This document shows, in pieces, positions 7,118 to 15,477 of a stretch of DNA of 23,562 nt (positions within the stretch are counted from its first letter, which is position 1; each line of letters begins with the position of its first letter). A program made the translations under genes and the position numbers. Source of the DNA: Lachnospiraceae bacterium UBA1251 (GTDB lineage: Bacteria; Bacillota; Clostridia; Lachnospirales; Lachnospiraceae); the NCBI GenBank assembly GCA_002308255.1, contig DBVZ01000101.1, positions 53,513 through 77,074 on the forward strand, given 5' to 3'. The notes under the pieces are model-generated. The model was not told where the DNA came from, did no database searches, and saw nothing but the letters and a program-made list of their open reading frames with translations.

Positions 7118-8821
7118 ATGAGAAAGAGGAATCTCACATTTCGCAAAGTGACAGCGGCTGTTCTTACGCTGGTCATGGTATGCGCAATGCTGGCAGGCTG
7201 CGGCGGATCCGGTGACGGCGGCGCGGCAGCAGGAGGATCCGGAACGGACGTCGATCCGGCAACGCTTGCTTTCCCGCTTGCCGAGAAGGCGGAGCTTTCG
7301 GGTCTTACAAATTATCCGGTCGGATCGGAGTCCGAACCGAACAACCGCACGATCTTCAAGCGTCTTGAAGAGCAGACGAACGTCCACATCAACTGGAAGA
7401 CGATCCAGGGTGACCAGTGGGGCGACAAGATCTCCCTCGAGATGGCCAATACCAAGACCCTTCCGGATTTCGTTTTCAATGCGGGCTTCGGCGACACGGA
7501 TCTTCTGAAATACGCGAAACAGGGCGTTATCATCCATGTCGAAGAGTACATCGACAAATATATGCCGAATCTCCAGAAAGTATTCGAGCAGGCTCCCGAA
7601 TACAGAACGATGTGCACAGACGCGGACGGCCATATCTGGGCTCTTCCGTGGATCGAACAGCTCGGTTCCGAAAAGACCGCTATTCAGACGGTCGGCAATA
7701 TGAGCTTCATCAACAAGAACTGGCTTGATTTCCTCGGCCTTGAGATGCCGACAACGGTTGACGAGTTTGAACAGGTTCTGATCGCTTTCCGTGATCACGC
7801 GGCAGAGCTGAAGGCTGAATTCAACATTGACGGCGACATTATTCCGATGGCCTGCATCATGAACGACGGCGACCAGGATCCGTGCATCCTGATCAACGGT
7901 TTCGGCGAAGGCTACGGCGATCCGGACCGCGGCAGACATATTGCTGTAACGGATGACAAGAAGGTTATCTGCGTAGCAAATACCGAAGGATTCAAGAAGG
8001 GTATTGCATGGCTGCACAAACTGAACGAAGAAGGACTGATCGATCCGGAAGCGTTCACGCAGGAATGGTCCACTTACGTTGCAAAGGGCAAATCCGGCCG
8101 TTACGGCGTCTGCTTCTCCTGGGACGTTGCCAACATTGCTCAGGTCAGTATGGATGACCTGATCGCCGGCAAGAGCTGGGTGCCGCTTCCGGCACTGACA
8201 GCGGATGTCCGCAACATCACTCCGCAGAACGGTTCTTTCACCTCCGGCTTTGACCGCGGCCGCTGCGTCGTTACCGCTGCTGCGAAGAATCCGGCACTGG
8301 TCTGCGCATGGCTCGATCAGATGTACGATCCGTTCCAGTCCCCGCAGAACAACTGGGGAACTTACGGCGAAGATGATGATTTCGATATCTTTGAGCTCGG
8401 TGAGAACGATAAGGGTGAGAAGATGCTCAAACACGCATGGCTCGGCGATGCCTCTCCGGTAGAAGTCCGTGAAGCCGAATGCGTAGGCGGACCGCTGGCT
8501 ATCCTTGACAGCTACTATGACGTCTATGTTACCTGCCCGGACGATGCACAGTATCGTCTTGACTGGATCAAGAATGTCTATACGCCGGATATGAACACGA
8601 AATATGTCTTCCCGAACGTCTTCATGACGACGGACGACACCAAGACGATCTCCGACCTGCAGGCAGATATCACGAAGCGCATCAACACCGCGAAATCCGA
8701 CTGGGTTATGAACGGATTTACGGATGCGGACTGGGATCAGCTGCAGAAGGATCTTGAGGCGTACAGACTCGGCGACTACCTCGCGATCTTCCAGAAATAT
8801 CTGGATGCATACTATTCGTAA
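7118..8821 (+). CDS. Extracellular solute-binding lipoprotein of LplA type
   Basis: A 567-residue binding protein. From ATG 7118 the signal peptide is basic (MRKRNLTFRK) with a hydrophobic core and the lipobox LAGC at residues 25-28, so the mature protein is lipid-anchored at Cys28. A Gly/Ser/Ala-rich linker follows before the folded domain. The size (about 540 mature residues) and the lack of motifs outside the lipobox fit the long LplA-like family 1 binding proteins. ATG 7118 is preferred over an in-frame ATG at 7091 because AAGGAG (7103-7108) is nine bases upstream and gives a normal signal peptide. It captures the carbohydrate for the two permeases directly upstream; with the GH32 gene following, a fructoside is the likely ligand. 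Confidence 0.92.
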   Translation: MRKRNLTFRKVTAAVLTLVMVCAMLAGCGGSGDGGAAAGGSGTDVDPATLAFPLAEKAELSGLTNYPVGSESEPNNRTIFKRLEEQTNVHINWKTIQGDQWGDKISLEMANTKTLPDFVFNAGFGDTDLLKYAKQGVIIHVEEYIDKYMPNLQKVFEQAPEYRTMCTDADGHIWALPWIEQLGSEKTAIQTVGNMSFINKNWLDFLGLEMPTTVDEFEQVLIAFRDHAAELKAEFNIDGDIIPMACIMNDGDQDPCILINGFGEGYGDPDRGRHIAVTDDKKVICVANTEGFKKGIAWLHKLNEEGLIDPEAFTQEWSTYVAKGKSGRYGVCFSWDVANIAQVSMDDLIAGKSWVPLPALTADVRNITPQNGSFTSGFDRGRCVVTAAAKNPALVCAWLDQMYDPFQSPQNNWGTYGEDDDFDIFELGENDKGEKMLKHAWLGDASPVEVREAECVGGPLAILDSYYDVYVTCPDDAQYRLDWIKNVYTPDMNTKYVFPNVFMTTDDTKTISDLQADITKRINTAKSDWVMNGFTDADWDQLQKDLEAYRLGDYLAIFQKYLDAYYS

Positions 8822-8874
8822 TCAAGGAAATCATACCGCCAGGACGGTAAAAGATTTCTCCTGACACCCTCATG

Positions 8875-8902
8875 CACCCCCGCATCGATATGTGCGGGGG
8901 TG
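8875..8902 (+). terminator. GC-rich hairpin after the binding-protein gene (partial terminator or stabiliser)
   Basis: CACCCCCGCA (8875-8884) pairs perfectly with TGCGGGGGTG (8893-8902) around an 8-base loop. No run of T follows, so complete termination is unlikely. It probably reduces read-through into, or protects the message ahead of, the GH32 gene. Confidence 0.55.
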
Positions 8903-8949
8903 TACTGCAGAAAACAGCAAACCAATGAATATTCCCGGAGGAAAACCGT

Positions 8950-10431
8950 ATGACAAGTGAAAAACTCAAAAAAGCGCGAGAATTTGTGGCAAAATCCCTG
9001 CCGTATGTGGAGGGGGAACTGCCTGCATTCCACGTGACAGGGGGAATCGGCTGGATCAATGATCCCAACGGTTTTGCTCCTTATAAAGGGGAGTATCATC
9101 TGTTTTTTCAATATTATCCGTATGACATAAAATGGGGCCCCATGCATTGGGGACACGTTAAAACAAAAGACTTCATCAAGTGGGAGAGACTGCCGGTCGC
9201 TCTCGCGCCTGACCGTGAATATGACAGAGACGGATGCTTTTCCGGCGGAGCGATCGAGCTGCCGGACGGAAGGCACCTCCTTATCTATACCGGAGTAAAG
9301 AATACGCGCAGAAAAGACGGAAGGGTCGAGAGCAGCCAGACCCAGTGCATTGCGGTCGGGGACGGCTTCGATTATGAAAAGCTCGGGTGCAACCCGGTCA
9401 TCGGATCGGACCAGCTGCCCGAAGGCGGCAGCCAGATTGACTTCCGCGATCCGTATATCTGGAAAGAGGACGGCAAATACTGGCTGATCGTCGGCAACAG
9501 AGGAAAAGACACGAGCGGAGATATCCTGCTTTATGAGAGCGAGGACGCGTTTTCCTGGAAATATGTCAGTATCCTCGCTTCCTGCCACAATCAGTTCGGA
9601 AAAATGTGGGAATGTCCGAATTTCTTCTCTTTGGACGGACAGGATGTCCTCCTGGTCAGCCCTATGGAAATGCAGGCGGTAGGCCTTGAATTCCATCCGG
9701 GCAATGCGAATATCTGTCTGATCGGTAATTATGACAGGGAAAAGCATCATCTGATGAGAGAATATGTGCAGGCGATCGATTACGGACTTGATTTCTATGC
9801 GCCGCAGACCCTGGAGACATCGGACGGACGCCGCGTCATGATCGCATGGATGCAGAACTGGGAAACGTCCGGTTCGGTTTCCAGAACAGCCCGTTTCATG
9901 GGGCAGATGACAATACCGCGGGAACTGCGTGTCAAAGACGGTCATCTTTATCAGAATCCGGTCCGCGAACTGGAGAATTATCGAAAGACCAGAATCGGAT
10001 ACCGAAATATCCTGGTAAGCGGGGAAACTTCATTTGCGGGAATCAGCGGCCGGTATATTGATATGACTGTCACCGTGCGGCAGGGAAATGAAAACGCCCT
10101 GTATAAATGGTTTCGCGTCGACGTCGCCAAAGACGGCGAGCGATATACGTCGATCCGGTTTAAGCCCGAGACCGGATGCATCCGCGTTGACCGCACCCAC
10201 AGCGGGTTCCCTCATGATATTGTCAGTCACAGGGAATTCCCGGTCAGGATGATCGAGGGAAGCATTAAGATCAGGATCATTCTGGACCGATACAGCATGG
10301 AGCTTTTTGTAAATGACGGCGAGCAGGCATTTTCCGTCGTTCTCTATACACCGCTGACAGCGGAATCCATCAGCTTTGCCGCGGACGGCGTGGCGCTTGT
10401 TGATGTGGAGAAGTATGACATCGAAATCTGA
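8950..10431 (+). CDS. Glycoside hydrolase family 32 beta-fructosidase (sucrose/fructan hydrolase)
   Basis: A 493-residue GH32 enzyme with all three catalytic motifs: WINDPNG at residues 35-41 (nucleophile Asp38), FRDP with Asp167 (transition-state stabiliser) and ECP with Glu221 (acid/base). The N-terminal part to about residue 335 is the five-bladed propeller; the rest is the C-terminal beta-sandwich. No signal peptide is present, so it hydrolyses the terminal fructose of sucrose or short fructosides inside the cell. That matches import by the upstream ABC system without phosphorylation. The start follows GGAGG at the normal distance. It lies 128 bases behind the binding-protein gene, after a GC-rich hairpin, and 80 bases before a LacI regulator gene. 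Sucrose-6-phosphate hydrolase activity is possible by family, but no PTS gene is nearby. Confidence 0.92.
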   Translation: MTSEKLKKAREFVAKSLPYVEGELPAFHVTGGIGWINDPNGFAPYKGEYHLFFQYYPYDIKWGPMHWGHVKTKDFIKWERLPVALAPDREYDRDGCFSGGAIELPDGRHLLIYTGVKNTRRKDGRVESSQTQCIAVGDGFDYEKLGCNPVIGSDQLPEGGSQIDFRDPYIWKEDGKYWLIVGNRGKDTSGDILLYESEDAFSWKYVSILASCHNQFGKMWECPNFFSLDGQDVLLVSPMEMQAVGLEFHPGNANICLIGNYDREKHHLMREYVQAIDYGLDFYAPQTLETSDGRRVMIAWMQNWETSGSVSRTARFMGQMTIPRELRVKDGHLYQNPVRELENYRKTRIGYRNILVSGETSFAGISGRYIDMTVTVRQGNENALYKWFRVDVAKDGERYTSIRFKPETGCIRVDRTHSGFPHDIVSHREFPVRMIEGSIKIRIILDRYSMELFVNDGEQAFSVVLYTPLTAESISFAADGVALVDVEKYDIEI

Positions 10432-10511
10432 TCAGGGTCTTATCTGATCCGAACGCGGTATAAAGAAAATGGTAAGCAGCAAGAAATATATTAAGAGTAA
10501 AAAAGGCATAA

Positions 10512-11495
10512 ATGAGAAAAAAAAACGTCACTATGAAGGAGGTTGCCGCGGAAGCCGGTGTTTCTCTCGGTACTGTCTCCAAAGTCATAAATGACATCCC
10601 GGTCGGAGAGAGCTACCGGCTGAAAGTGGAGAACGCCGTAAAGAAGCTCGGCTACCGGGTTAATCCCTCAACCGCAGTACGGCGGAAAGGGCGGAGCGGC
10701 ATCGTTGCGCTGGTGCTTCCTTCCATCCGGCATCCATTTTTCTCCGGACTGGCAGATGAGATAACCAGTATTCTGATGAACCGGGGATATCATACGCAGC
10801 TCATGATTACGAGTTTTGACCCCGACGGGGAACAGAAATGCATTCAGGCGGTTCAGAATAATAAAGCGGACGGGATCATCGCGCTTTCCTACCGGCGGGA
10901 TCTGATCGTGGACGAGAAAATCCCGTTCGTGACGATCGATCGATTTGCGGGTGAGCATGTTCCCTGCGTCTCGTCGGATAATTACGGCGGCGGCCAGATG
11001 GCGGCGGAGAAGCTTCTGACGCTGGGCTGTAAAAAACTGCTCTTTCTCAGGATCGGGTCGACCGTAGCCGGTGAACCGGATAAACGTGCGGCCGGGTTTG
11101 AGAGTATCTGCAGGGCAAGGAGCGTGCCTTACGATATTTTGTATTTGAAAGACGAGGATCCGGAAAGCCTGTTCGTCAAATGCATCAGTGATGCTTTTCA
11201 GGACGGAAAGTTTGCGTACGACGGCATTTTCTGCAATACGGATCATCTGGCGATCCGTACGATCGATCAGCTGCGCCTCCTCGGCGTCAGGGTGCCGGAA
11301 GATGTGCAGGTTATCGGATTCGACGGTATCAGGGATTATGTTACCGGAAAATACTTCTGTTCGACGATCGTCCAGCCGGTCAAACAGATCGCCGAAACGG
11401 CGGTTAAACTGCTGCTTGAGAAGGATGCCGTAAAAGGACCGGCGCTGGTTATTCTGCCGGTATTTTATGCCCCGGGGGGAACGACAAGGGAGTGA
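10512..11495 (+). CDS. LacI/GalR-family transcriptional regulator (second)
   Basis: A 327-residue LacI-family protein. The helix-turn-helix is at about residues 6-27 (VTMKEVAAEAGVSLGTVSKV), then comes a hinge region and an effector domain with typical segments such as IGFDGIRDYV. It is on the same strand 80 bases behind the GH32 gene and is followed by a strong terminator, so it probably closes the fructoside operon. The ribosome binding site is weak (AAAAAGG). Its HTH differs from that of the regulator at 3756-4811, so the two should read different operators. I saw no clear palindrome of its own near the gene. Confidence 0.9.
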   Translation: MRKKNVTMKEVAAEAGVSLGTVSKVINDIPVGESYRLKVENAVKKLGYRVNPSTAVRRKGRSGIVALVLPSIRHPFFSGLADEITSILMNRGYHTQLMITSFDPDGEQKCIQAVQNNKADGIIALSYRRDLIVDEKIPFVTIDRFAGEHVPCVSSDNYGGGQMAAEKLLTLGCKKLLFLRIGSTVAGEPDKRAAGFESICRARSVPYDILYLKDEDPESLFVKCISDAFQDGKFAYDGIFCNTDHLAIRTIDQLRLLGVRVPEDVQVIGFDGIRDYVTGKYFCSTIVQPVKQIAETAVKLLLEKDAVKGPALVILPVFYAPGGTTRE

Positions 11496-11520
11496 CGGGA
11501 TCGACCCCGGAATACATCTG

Positions 11521-11574
11521 AAAAAACCATGCTTTTTGCAGCCGCTTCAGCGGTGTAAAAAGAGCATGGTTTTT
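11521..11574 (+). terminator. Intrinsic terminator of the GH32-LacI operon
   Basis: A long stem: AAAACCATGCTTTTT pairs with AAAAAGAGCATGGTTTT (two-base bulge), with an inner GCCGC/GCGGT arm closed by TTCA. The stem ends in TTTTT. Because the lower arm is A/T symmetric it may also work on the other strand. Confidence 0.85.
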
Positions 11575-11609
11575 ATGTTGCCGCCCGGCGCCCAAGAGCA
11601 GCCGCATGC

Positions 11610-11638
11610 TTGTGCTGAAAGGCAGTTTCATGTAAAAT
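11610..11638 (+). promoter_or_regulatory. Promoter of the threonine aldolase-family gene
   Basis: -35 TTGTGC (11610-11615), 17-base spacer, -10 TAAAAT (11633-11638), about 50 bases before the start codon. Confidence 0.55.
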
Positions 11639-11690
11639 AAACAAAGTACAGGGCGCCGCACGGAGCAGCCCGGATCAGGAGGAAATCAGC

Positions 11691-12716
11691 ATGGTAGCAT
11701 TTCAAAATGACTATATCGCCGGGGCTCATCCGGAGATTCTGAAAAAGCTTGTGGAGACTAATCTCGAAAGTCTGCCCGGATACGGCTCCGACCATTACTG
11801 CGACAGCGCGAAGGAAAAGATCAAGGACGCCTGCGGCTGCCCGGACGCGGAAGTGGAATTCCTGGTCGGCGGGACGCAGAGCAACGCGATCATCGTATCG
11901 ACGATGATTCAGGAGTACGAGGGCGTCGTCGCGGCGACAACAGGACATGTGAGCGTCCATGAATCCGGAGCGATCGAGTACAGCGGGCATAAGGTGCTGA
12001 CGGTTCCGCCAAAGAACGGGAAGATCGAAGCGGATTCGCTCCGGCATTTCCTGGAGGTGTTTTACGCAGACGGCACGCAGGAACATATGGTCTACCCGGG
12101 AATGGTTTACATCTCTCACCCGACGGAATACGGAACGCTCTATACGAAAGCGGAGCTGGAAGGCATTGCGGCGGTCTGCCATGAATATAAAATGCCGCTG
12201 TTCCTCGACGGAGCAAGGCTCGGGTACGGCCTCATGAGCTATGATACGGATGTGACGCTGCAGGATATCGCCCGGATCTGCGACGTGTTTTATATAGGCG
12301 GCACCAAGGTCGGTGCACTGTGCGGAGAAGCGGTCGTTTTTACAAAAGGAAACAAACCGGCTCATTTCGAGAACCGGATCAAGAAGCGCGGGGCGCTGCT
12401 CGCGAAAGGAAGACTTCTCGGGATCCAGTTCGATACGCTGTTTACGGACGATCTGTATTTTAAGATCAGCCGGCACGCGATCGATATGGCGGAGAAGATG
12501 AAGGCGATTGTCAGAGAAAAAGGTTATGATTTCTTTATTGATTCGCCGACCAACCAGCAGTTCGTGATCCTGAAGAACAGCGATATGGAACGGATCGCGG
12601 AGAAGGTCGTTTTCAGTGTCTGGGAACCGGTCGATGAAGATCGTACCGCTGTCCGTTTTGCGACCAGCTGGGCGACGACGGACGAGGATCTTGCGGCGCT
12701 GAAAGAAGCTTTGTGA
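11691..12716 (+). CDS. Threonine aldolase-family PLP enzyme (Beta_elim_lyase)
   Basis: A 341-residue fold-type I PLP enzyme resembling low-specificity L-threonine aldolases, which split threonine or allo-threonine to glycine and acetaldehyde in the cytoplasm. The PLP Schiff-base lysine is K206 in YIGGTKVG. D173 (FLDGARLGYG) would bind the pyridine nitrogen and R176 belongs to the same conserved block; H86 in TTGHVSVHESGA is the ring-stacking His. The start is preceded by AGGAGG (11677-11682) at an 8-base spacing. It is a single-gene unit with its own promoter, lying between a terminator and a convergent CDF gene. Other amino acid lyase or aldolase activity within the family cannot be excluded. 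Confidence 0.85.
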   Translation: MVAFQNDYIAGAHPEILKKLVETNLESLPGYGSDHYCDSAKEKIKDACGCPDAEVEFLVGGTQSNAIIVSTMIQEYEGVVAATTGHVSVHESGAIEYSGHKVLTVPPKNGKIEADSLRHFLEVFYADGTQEHMVYPGMVYISHPTEYGTLYTKAELEGIAAVCHEYKMPLFLDGARLGYGLMSYDTDVTLQDIARICDVFYIGGTKVGALCGEAVVFTKGNKPAHFENRIKKRGALLAKGRLLGIQFDTLFTDDLYFKISRHAIDMAEKMKAIVREKGYDFFIDSPTNQQFVILKNSDMERIAEKVVFSVWEPVDEDRTAVRFATSWATTDEDLAALKEAL

Positions 12717-12727
12717 TCAGAACTGCA

Positions 12728-12745
12728 GAGCAGCCGCGGCTGCTC
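12728..12745. terminator. Palindromic hairpin between convergent genes
   Basis: GAGCAGCCG/CGGCTGCTC is a perfect 18-base palindrome in the 46-base gap between the threonine aldolase-family gene and the convergent CDF gene. The U-tract is poor on both strands, so it is only a possible bidirectional terminator. Confidence 0.4.
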
Positions 12746-12762
12746 GGTATCCGTGTTACTTT

Positions 12763-13665
12763 TCAGTCGGGATTCACATGTACCATGACGTGCTTGAGTT
12801 CCGGGAATCTCTCTTCCAGGGTGCGATGGACGGCTTCGGCATTTTCGTGGGCTTCTTCCAGTGAGAGGCTGCTGTCCATGCTCACTTCGAGATCCACATA
12901 GATTTTTCGTCCGAATTCGCGGGTGCGGAGAATATCGATGTGACGGATGCCGCCGCAGCCTTCCACGCATTCGCGTATCTCTTTTTCCAGCTCTTTGCTG
13001 CCGGCGTGGTCCGTCATCTGGTTGATGGCGCCCATGAAAATATCATAGGCGGCTTTCAGGATGAACAGGCTGATGAGGACCGCCGCGACGGGATCCAGGA
13101 TCGGGAAGCCGAGCCTTGCCCCGGCGATGCCGATGAGGGAACCGATCGAGGAGAGAGAATCCGACCGGTGATGCCAGGCTTCCGCTTTCAGCGATCCCGA
13201 GGAGAGATCTTTCGCGTAGTGCATCGTGTAATGATACATGGCTTCTTTCGAAACGATCGAGAGAACGGCAGCGGTGAGCGCGATGAATCCCGGAATGGCG
13301 GCGGTTTTATAATCTCCGCTCACGACGGAACGGATCCCTTTTTCCGCGATCTCGTAGGCCGCGAACAGCAGGATGCCGGAAAGAAGAATAGAAGCCACGC
13401 TCTCGAACCTCTCGTGTCCGTAAGGATGGTTTCTGTCCGCGTCTTTGCCTGAAATCTTTACGCCGATGATCACGATCAGGCTTCCGAGGACATCGGAAGA
13501 AGAGTGAACCGCGTCACTGATCATGGCGCCTGACCGGCCCAGTATACCTGCAATGAATTTGAAAAGGGCAAGAAGGATATTTCCTGCCATGGAAACGGAT
13601 GAGACACGGGTTGTGATTTTTTCGTACGTCGCCTGGTCAACGGCGGGCGAGTTGCTGATTGGCAT
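12763..13665 (-). CDS. Cation diffusion facilitator (CDF) metal efflux transporter
   Basis: A 300-residue CDF protein with about six membrane segments and a C-terminal cytoplasmic domain. Metal-site residues are visible: H54-x3-D58 in DAVHSSSDVLGS (segment 2) and H165-x3-D169 in AWHHRSDSLSS (segment 5), an HD/HD arrangement. The C-terminal His-containing part (HVMVHVNPD) fits the dimeric metal-binding domain. CDF proteins export divalent metals (Zn, Co, Ni, Fe, Mn, Cd) in exchange for protons. ATG 13665 is chosen because AAGGAG lies nine bases upstream on the reverse strand. The leader carries a NiCo riboswitch with an overlapping terminator, so the physiological substrate is most likely Co2+, Ni2+ or Fe2+. 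Confidence 0.92.
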   Translation of the reverse strand: MPISNSPAVDQATYEKITTRVSSVSMAGNILLALFKFIAGILGRSGAMISDAVHSSSDVLGSLIVIIGVKISGKDADRNHPYGHERFESVASILLSGILLFAAYEIAEKGIRSVVSGDYKTAAIPGFIALTAAVLSIVSKEAMYHYTMHYAKDLSSGSLKAEAWHHRSDSLSSIGSLIGIAGARLGFPILDPVAAVLISLFILKAAYDIFMGAINQMTDHAGSKELEKEIRECVEGCGGIRHIDILRTREFGRKIYVDLEVSMDSSLSLEEAHENAEAVHRTLEERFPELKHVMVHVNPD

Positions 13666-13760
13666 AGGAGGGCTCCTTTCGGGGCACTGCATGCCTTGCG
13701 GATCGGCTCTTCGGATAAAAAACCGCATTGAAATGCCAAGTCGCGGGTACCGATGGGCAT

Positions 13761-13796
13761 AAAAAATCCGCAGGCCATGTAACTACTGTCCTGCGG
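13761..13796 (-). terminator. Riboswitch-controlled intrinsic terminator of the CDF leader
   Basis: On the minus strand CCGCAGG (13796-13790) pairs with CCTGCGG (13773-13767), followed by ATTTTTT. The 5' arm is also the 3' side of helix P4 plus the conserved joining bases of the NiCo aptamer. Folding of aptamer and terminator is therefore mutually exclusive, as expected for a metal-on switch. Confidence 0.78.
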
Positions 13797-13857
13797 AAGG
13801 ATATTCCACTGCCCCCTGGGCCCGGCTCCAGACCATCGGTCCGGCCTGATCAGTTTG
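13781..13857 (-). promoter_or_regulatory. NiCo (czcD-type) riboswitch aptamer upstream of the CDF gene
   Basis: Read on the minus strand, all four helices of the NiCo fold can be drawn: P1 ACTG/CAGT, P2 CGGACC/GGTCTG (loop GAT), P3 GCCC/GGGC and P4 GTGGAA/TTCCGC (loop TATCC). The junction carries the family's conserved bases: CAGGC before P2, GAGCCGGGC between P2 and P3, GGCA before P4 and GGACAGT after P4. Members of this class sit before CDF and other heavy-metal efflux genes and turn expression on with Co2+ or Ni2+ (Fe2+ has also been proposed as ligand). The match was made from memory of the consensus. Confidence 0.85.
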
Positions 13858-13891
13858 TACTGTATAGCAGCGCAAATTGATTGTTTTTATA

Positions 13892-13921
13892 CGTATAACA
13901 TGAAGCTGGACGGTATGTCAA
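13892..13921 (-). promoter_or_regulatory. Promoter of the riboswitch-CDF transcript
   Basis: On the minus strand: -35 TTGACA (13921-13916), then TTATAC or TATACG at a 17-18 base spacing (about 13898-13892). The transcription start would fall near 13885, about 28 bases before the aptamer. Confidence 0.6.
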
Positions 13922-13942
13922 CTGTAACCTGACCGTGCAGCG

Positions 13943-13974
13943 AAAAAAGAAAGACCGCTTCAAGTGCGGTCTTT
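13943..13974 (-). terminator. Intrinsic terminator of the citrate synthase gene, overlapping its last codons
   Basis: On the minus strand AAAGACCGC pairs with GCGGTCTTT around ACTTGAA and is followed by CTTTTTT. The 5' arm is the codons for Lys-Asp-Arg and the loop contains the Thr codon and the TGA stop (13962-13960). Confidence 0.85.
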
Positions 13975-15312
13975 CATTCTTTCATATTCATTGATATTGC
14001 CGACGTATTTCGTGGCGGGGCGCATGATGCGTCCGTCATAAAGCTTGTTTTCGATATTGTGCGCGACCCAGCCCGCGACGCGCGCGATGGCGAAGAGCGG
14101 CGTATAGAGGTCTTCCGGAATGTCAAGCATGCTGTAGGCGAGGCCGGAGTAGAAGTCGACGTTGGTCGGCAGGATCTTTTTGCCCCTCTCCGCGAGTACT
14201 TCCTTCACGGTCTTTTCAAACTCGACATAGAAATTGTACTGCTCCTGCCAGCCTTTTTCCTCCGCCAGCGTTTTGCACATTTCTTTCAGAATGACCGCTC
14301 TCGGATCACTGAGAGTGTAGACGGCGTGTCCGAAACCGTAGATGAGACCGCTGTGATCGTAGAAGTCCCCGTCGAGAATGCTGTTTATGACTTTTCGGAG
14401 CTGCTCTTTTTCCGTGCTGTAAGCGGTGACGGAGACGACGTCCCGCATCATTCGGGAAACGGAAATATTGGCGCCGCCGTGCTTCGGCCCCTTGAGGGAA
14501 CCGATGGATCCGCAGATCGCCGAGTAAAGGTCCGTCCCCGTGGACCCCATGACGACGTTGGTGAACGCGGAGTTATTTCCTCCGCCGTGATCGGCGTGGA
14601 TCACCAGGATGGCGTCCAGCAGATTCGCTTCTTTCGATGTGAATTTTCCGTCGAGGCGGAGCATATGAAGGATGTTTTCCGCGATCGAGAAAGTGGGCTC
14701 CGGATAGTGCACGATCAGGGATTTCCGGTACATCTGGTGCATTTTCGCCTGATAGGAGTAGCAGGCGAGGGCGGGGAACTTCGCGATGAGGTTGATGCCC
14801 TTGCGAAGTGTCTCGTAGACGTCCGTCTCATCCGGGTGTTTGTCGTAATTGTAGAGGTTCAGCGTCAGCATTTCCAGACGGTTCATGAGGCTCGTGGAAG
14901 GCGAACTCAGGATGTCGTTCAGAAATCCGGCCGGCAGCTCATAGCGGGCGGCAAGCGAAGTCTTGAATTCCTCAAAGCTCGATTTGCCCGGAAGATAGCC
15001 GAAGAGCAGGAGAAAACACGTCTCTTCAAAGCCGAAATTGCCCTGACGGTTCTTGATGAGATCGCGAATGCTGTAGCCGCGGTAGAGCAGATCGCCGTCT
15101 GCCGGGATGACGTTTCCTTCCTCATCTCTTTCATATCCGACAACGTCCGCGACACGGGTGAGGCCGATGCGCACGCCGGTGCCGTCTTCATTGCGGAGAC
15201 CTTTTTTAACGTTGTATTCTTTAAACAGATTATTGGGAATATTGGTATAATTTGACGATTTACCGAAAAAACGGGCCAGAATGTTGTCGTCGTCGAAAGT
15301 CGTTCTGCTCAT
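13960..15312 (-). CDS. gltA: Citrate synthase
   Basis: A 450-residue citrate synthase that condenses oxaloacetate and acetyl-CoA. Catalytic residues are in place: H278 in GPKHGGAN, H329 in GFGHAVY and D386 in NVDFYSG; H242 is in the IHADHGGG motif. The extra N-terminal part (DDDNILARFFGKSSNYTNIP) and overall length fit the clostridial type of the enzyme. The start is ATG 15312, preceded on the reverse strand by a purine-rich region with GGGGG. A good promoter is 43 bases upstream, and the terminator overlaps the 3' end, so this is a monocistronic unit divergent from the sugar kinase gene. In an anaerobe it would feed the oxidative arm to 2-oxoglutarate and glutamate. Confidence 0.96.
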   Translation of the reverse strand: MSRTTFDDDNILARFFGKSSNYTNIPNNLFKEYNVKKGLRNEDGTGVRIGLTRVADVVGYERDEEGNVIPADGDLLYRGYSIRDLIKNRQGNFGFEETCFLLLFGYLPGKSSFEEFKTSLAARYELPAGFLNDILSSPSTSLMNRLEMLTLNLYNYDKHPDETDVYETLRKGINLIAKFPALACYSYQAKMHQMYRKSLIVHYPEPTFSIAENILHMLRLDGKFTSKEANLLDAILVIHADHGGGNNSAFTNVVMGSTGTDLYSAICGSIGSLKGPKHGGANISVSRMMRDVVSVTAYSTEKEQLRKVINSILDGDFYDHSGLIYGFGHAVYTLSDPRAVILKEMCKTLAEEKGWQEQYNFYVEFEKTVKEVLAERGKKILPTNVDFYSGLAYSMLDIPEDLYTPLFAIARVAGWVAHNIENKLYDGRIMRPATKYVGNINEYERMKDRT

Positions 15313-15354
15313 AAATATACCCCCGTTCGTCCTTTCTTCCGATTTTTACGCATC

Positions 15355-15383
15355 ATTATACATTGCGGCGGGAAAAATCACAA
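15355..15383 (-). promoter_or_regulatory. Promoter of the citrate synthase gene
   Basis: On the minus strand: -35 TTGTGA (15383-15378), 17-base spacer, -10 TATAAT (15360-15355). Confidence 0.75.
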
Positions 15384-15398
15384 TGAAATTCTTTTTCG

Positions 15399-15427
15399 TT
15401 GCCTGTGTCCCGGGGATAGGGTATGCT
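15399..15427 (+). promoter_or_regulatory. Promoter of the FGGY kinase gene
   Basis: -35 TTGCCT (15399-15404), 17-base spacer, -10 TATGCT (15422-15427). The -35 elements of this and the divergent citrate synthase promoter are only about 15 bases apart. Confidence 0.6.
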
Positions 15428-15447
15428 GAATTCATAAGAAATCCATC

Positions 15448-15463
15448 TGCAGTATACCTGCAG
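15448..15463. promoter_or_regulatory. Inverted repeat CTGCAG-N4-CTGCAG in the kinase leader
   Basis: Two CTGCAG hexamers around TATA-like bases (CTGCAG TATAC... CTGCAG, each also self-palindromic) lie between the -10 and the ribosome binding site of the kinase gene. This could be an operator or a small leader hairpin; there is no independent support. Confidence 0.3.
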
Positions 15464-15477
15464 AGAAAGGAAAATGT

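Noticed and set aside
5626..7176. Very long open frame on the minus strand (over 500 codons) across the two permease genes
   Set aside because: Its translation is rich in Arg, Asp and His with no domain, and it lies exactly opposite two well-supported permease genes. It is a shadow of their codon use.
13521..13778. Short minus-strand frame starting in the CDF leader (ATG at 13778)
   Set aside because: It begins inside the terminator loop of the riboswitch, lacks a Shine-Dalgarno and runs out of frame into the CDF gene.
14059..15255. Long plus-strand open frame of about 400 codons opposite citrate synthase
   Set aside because: Low-complexity Arg/Asp/Val composition and no ribosome binding site; citrate synthase on the other strand has every catalytic motif.
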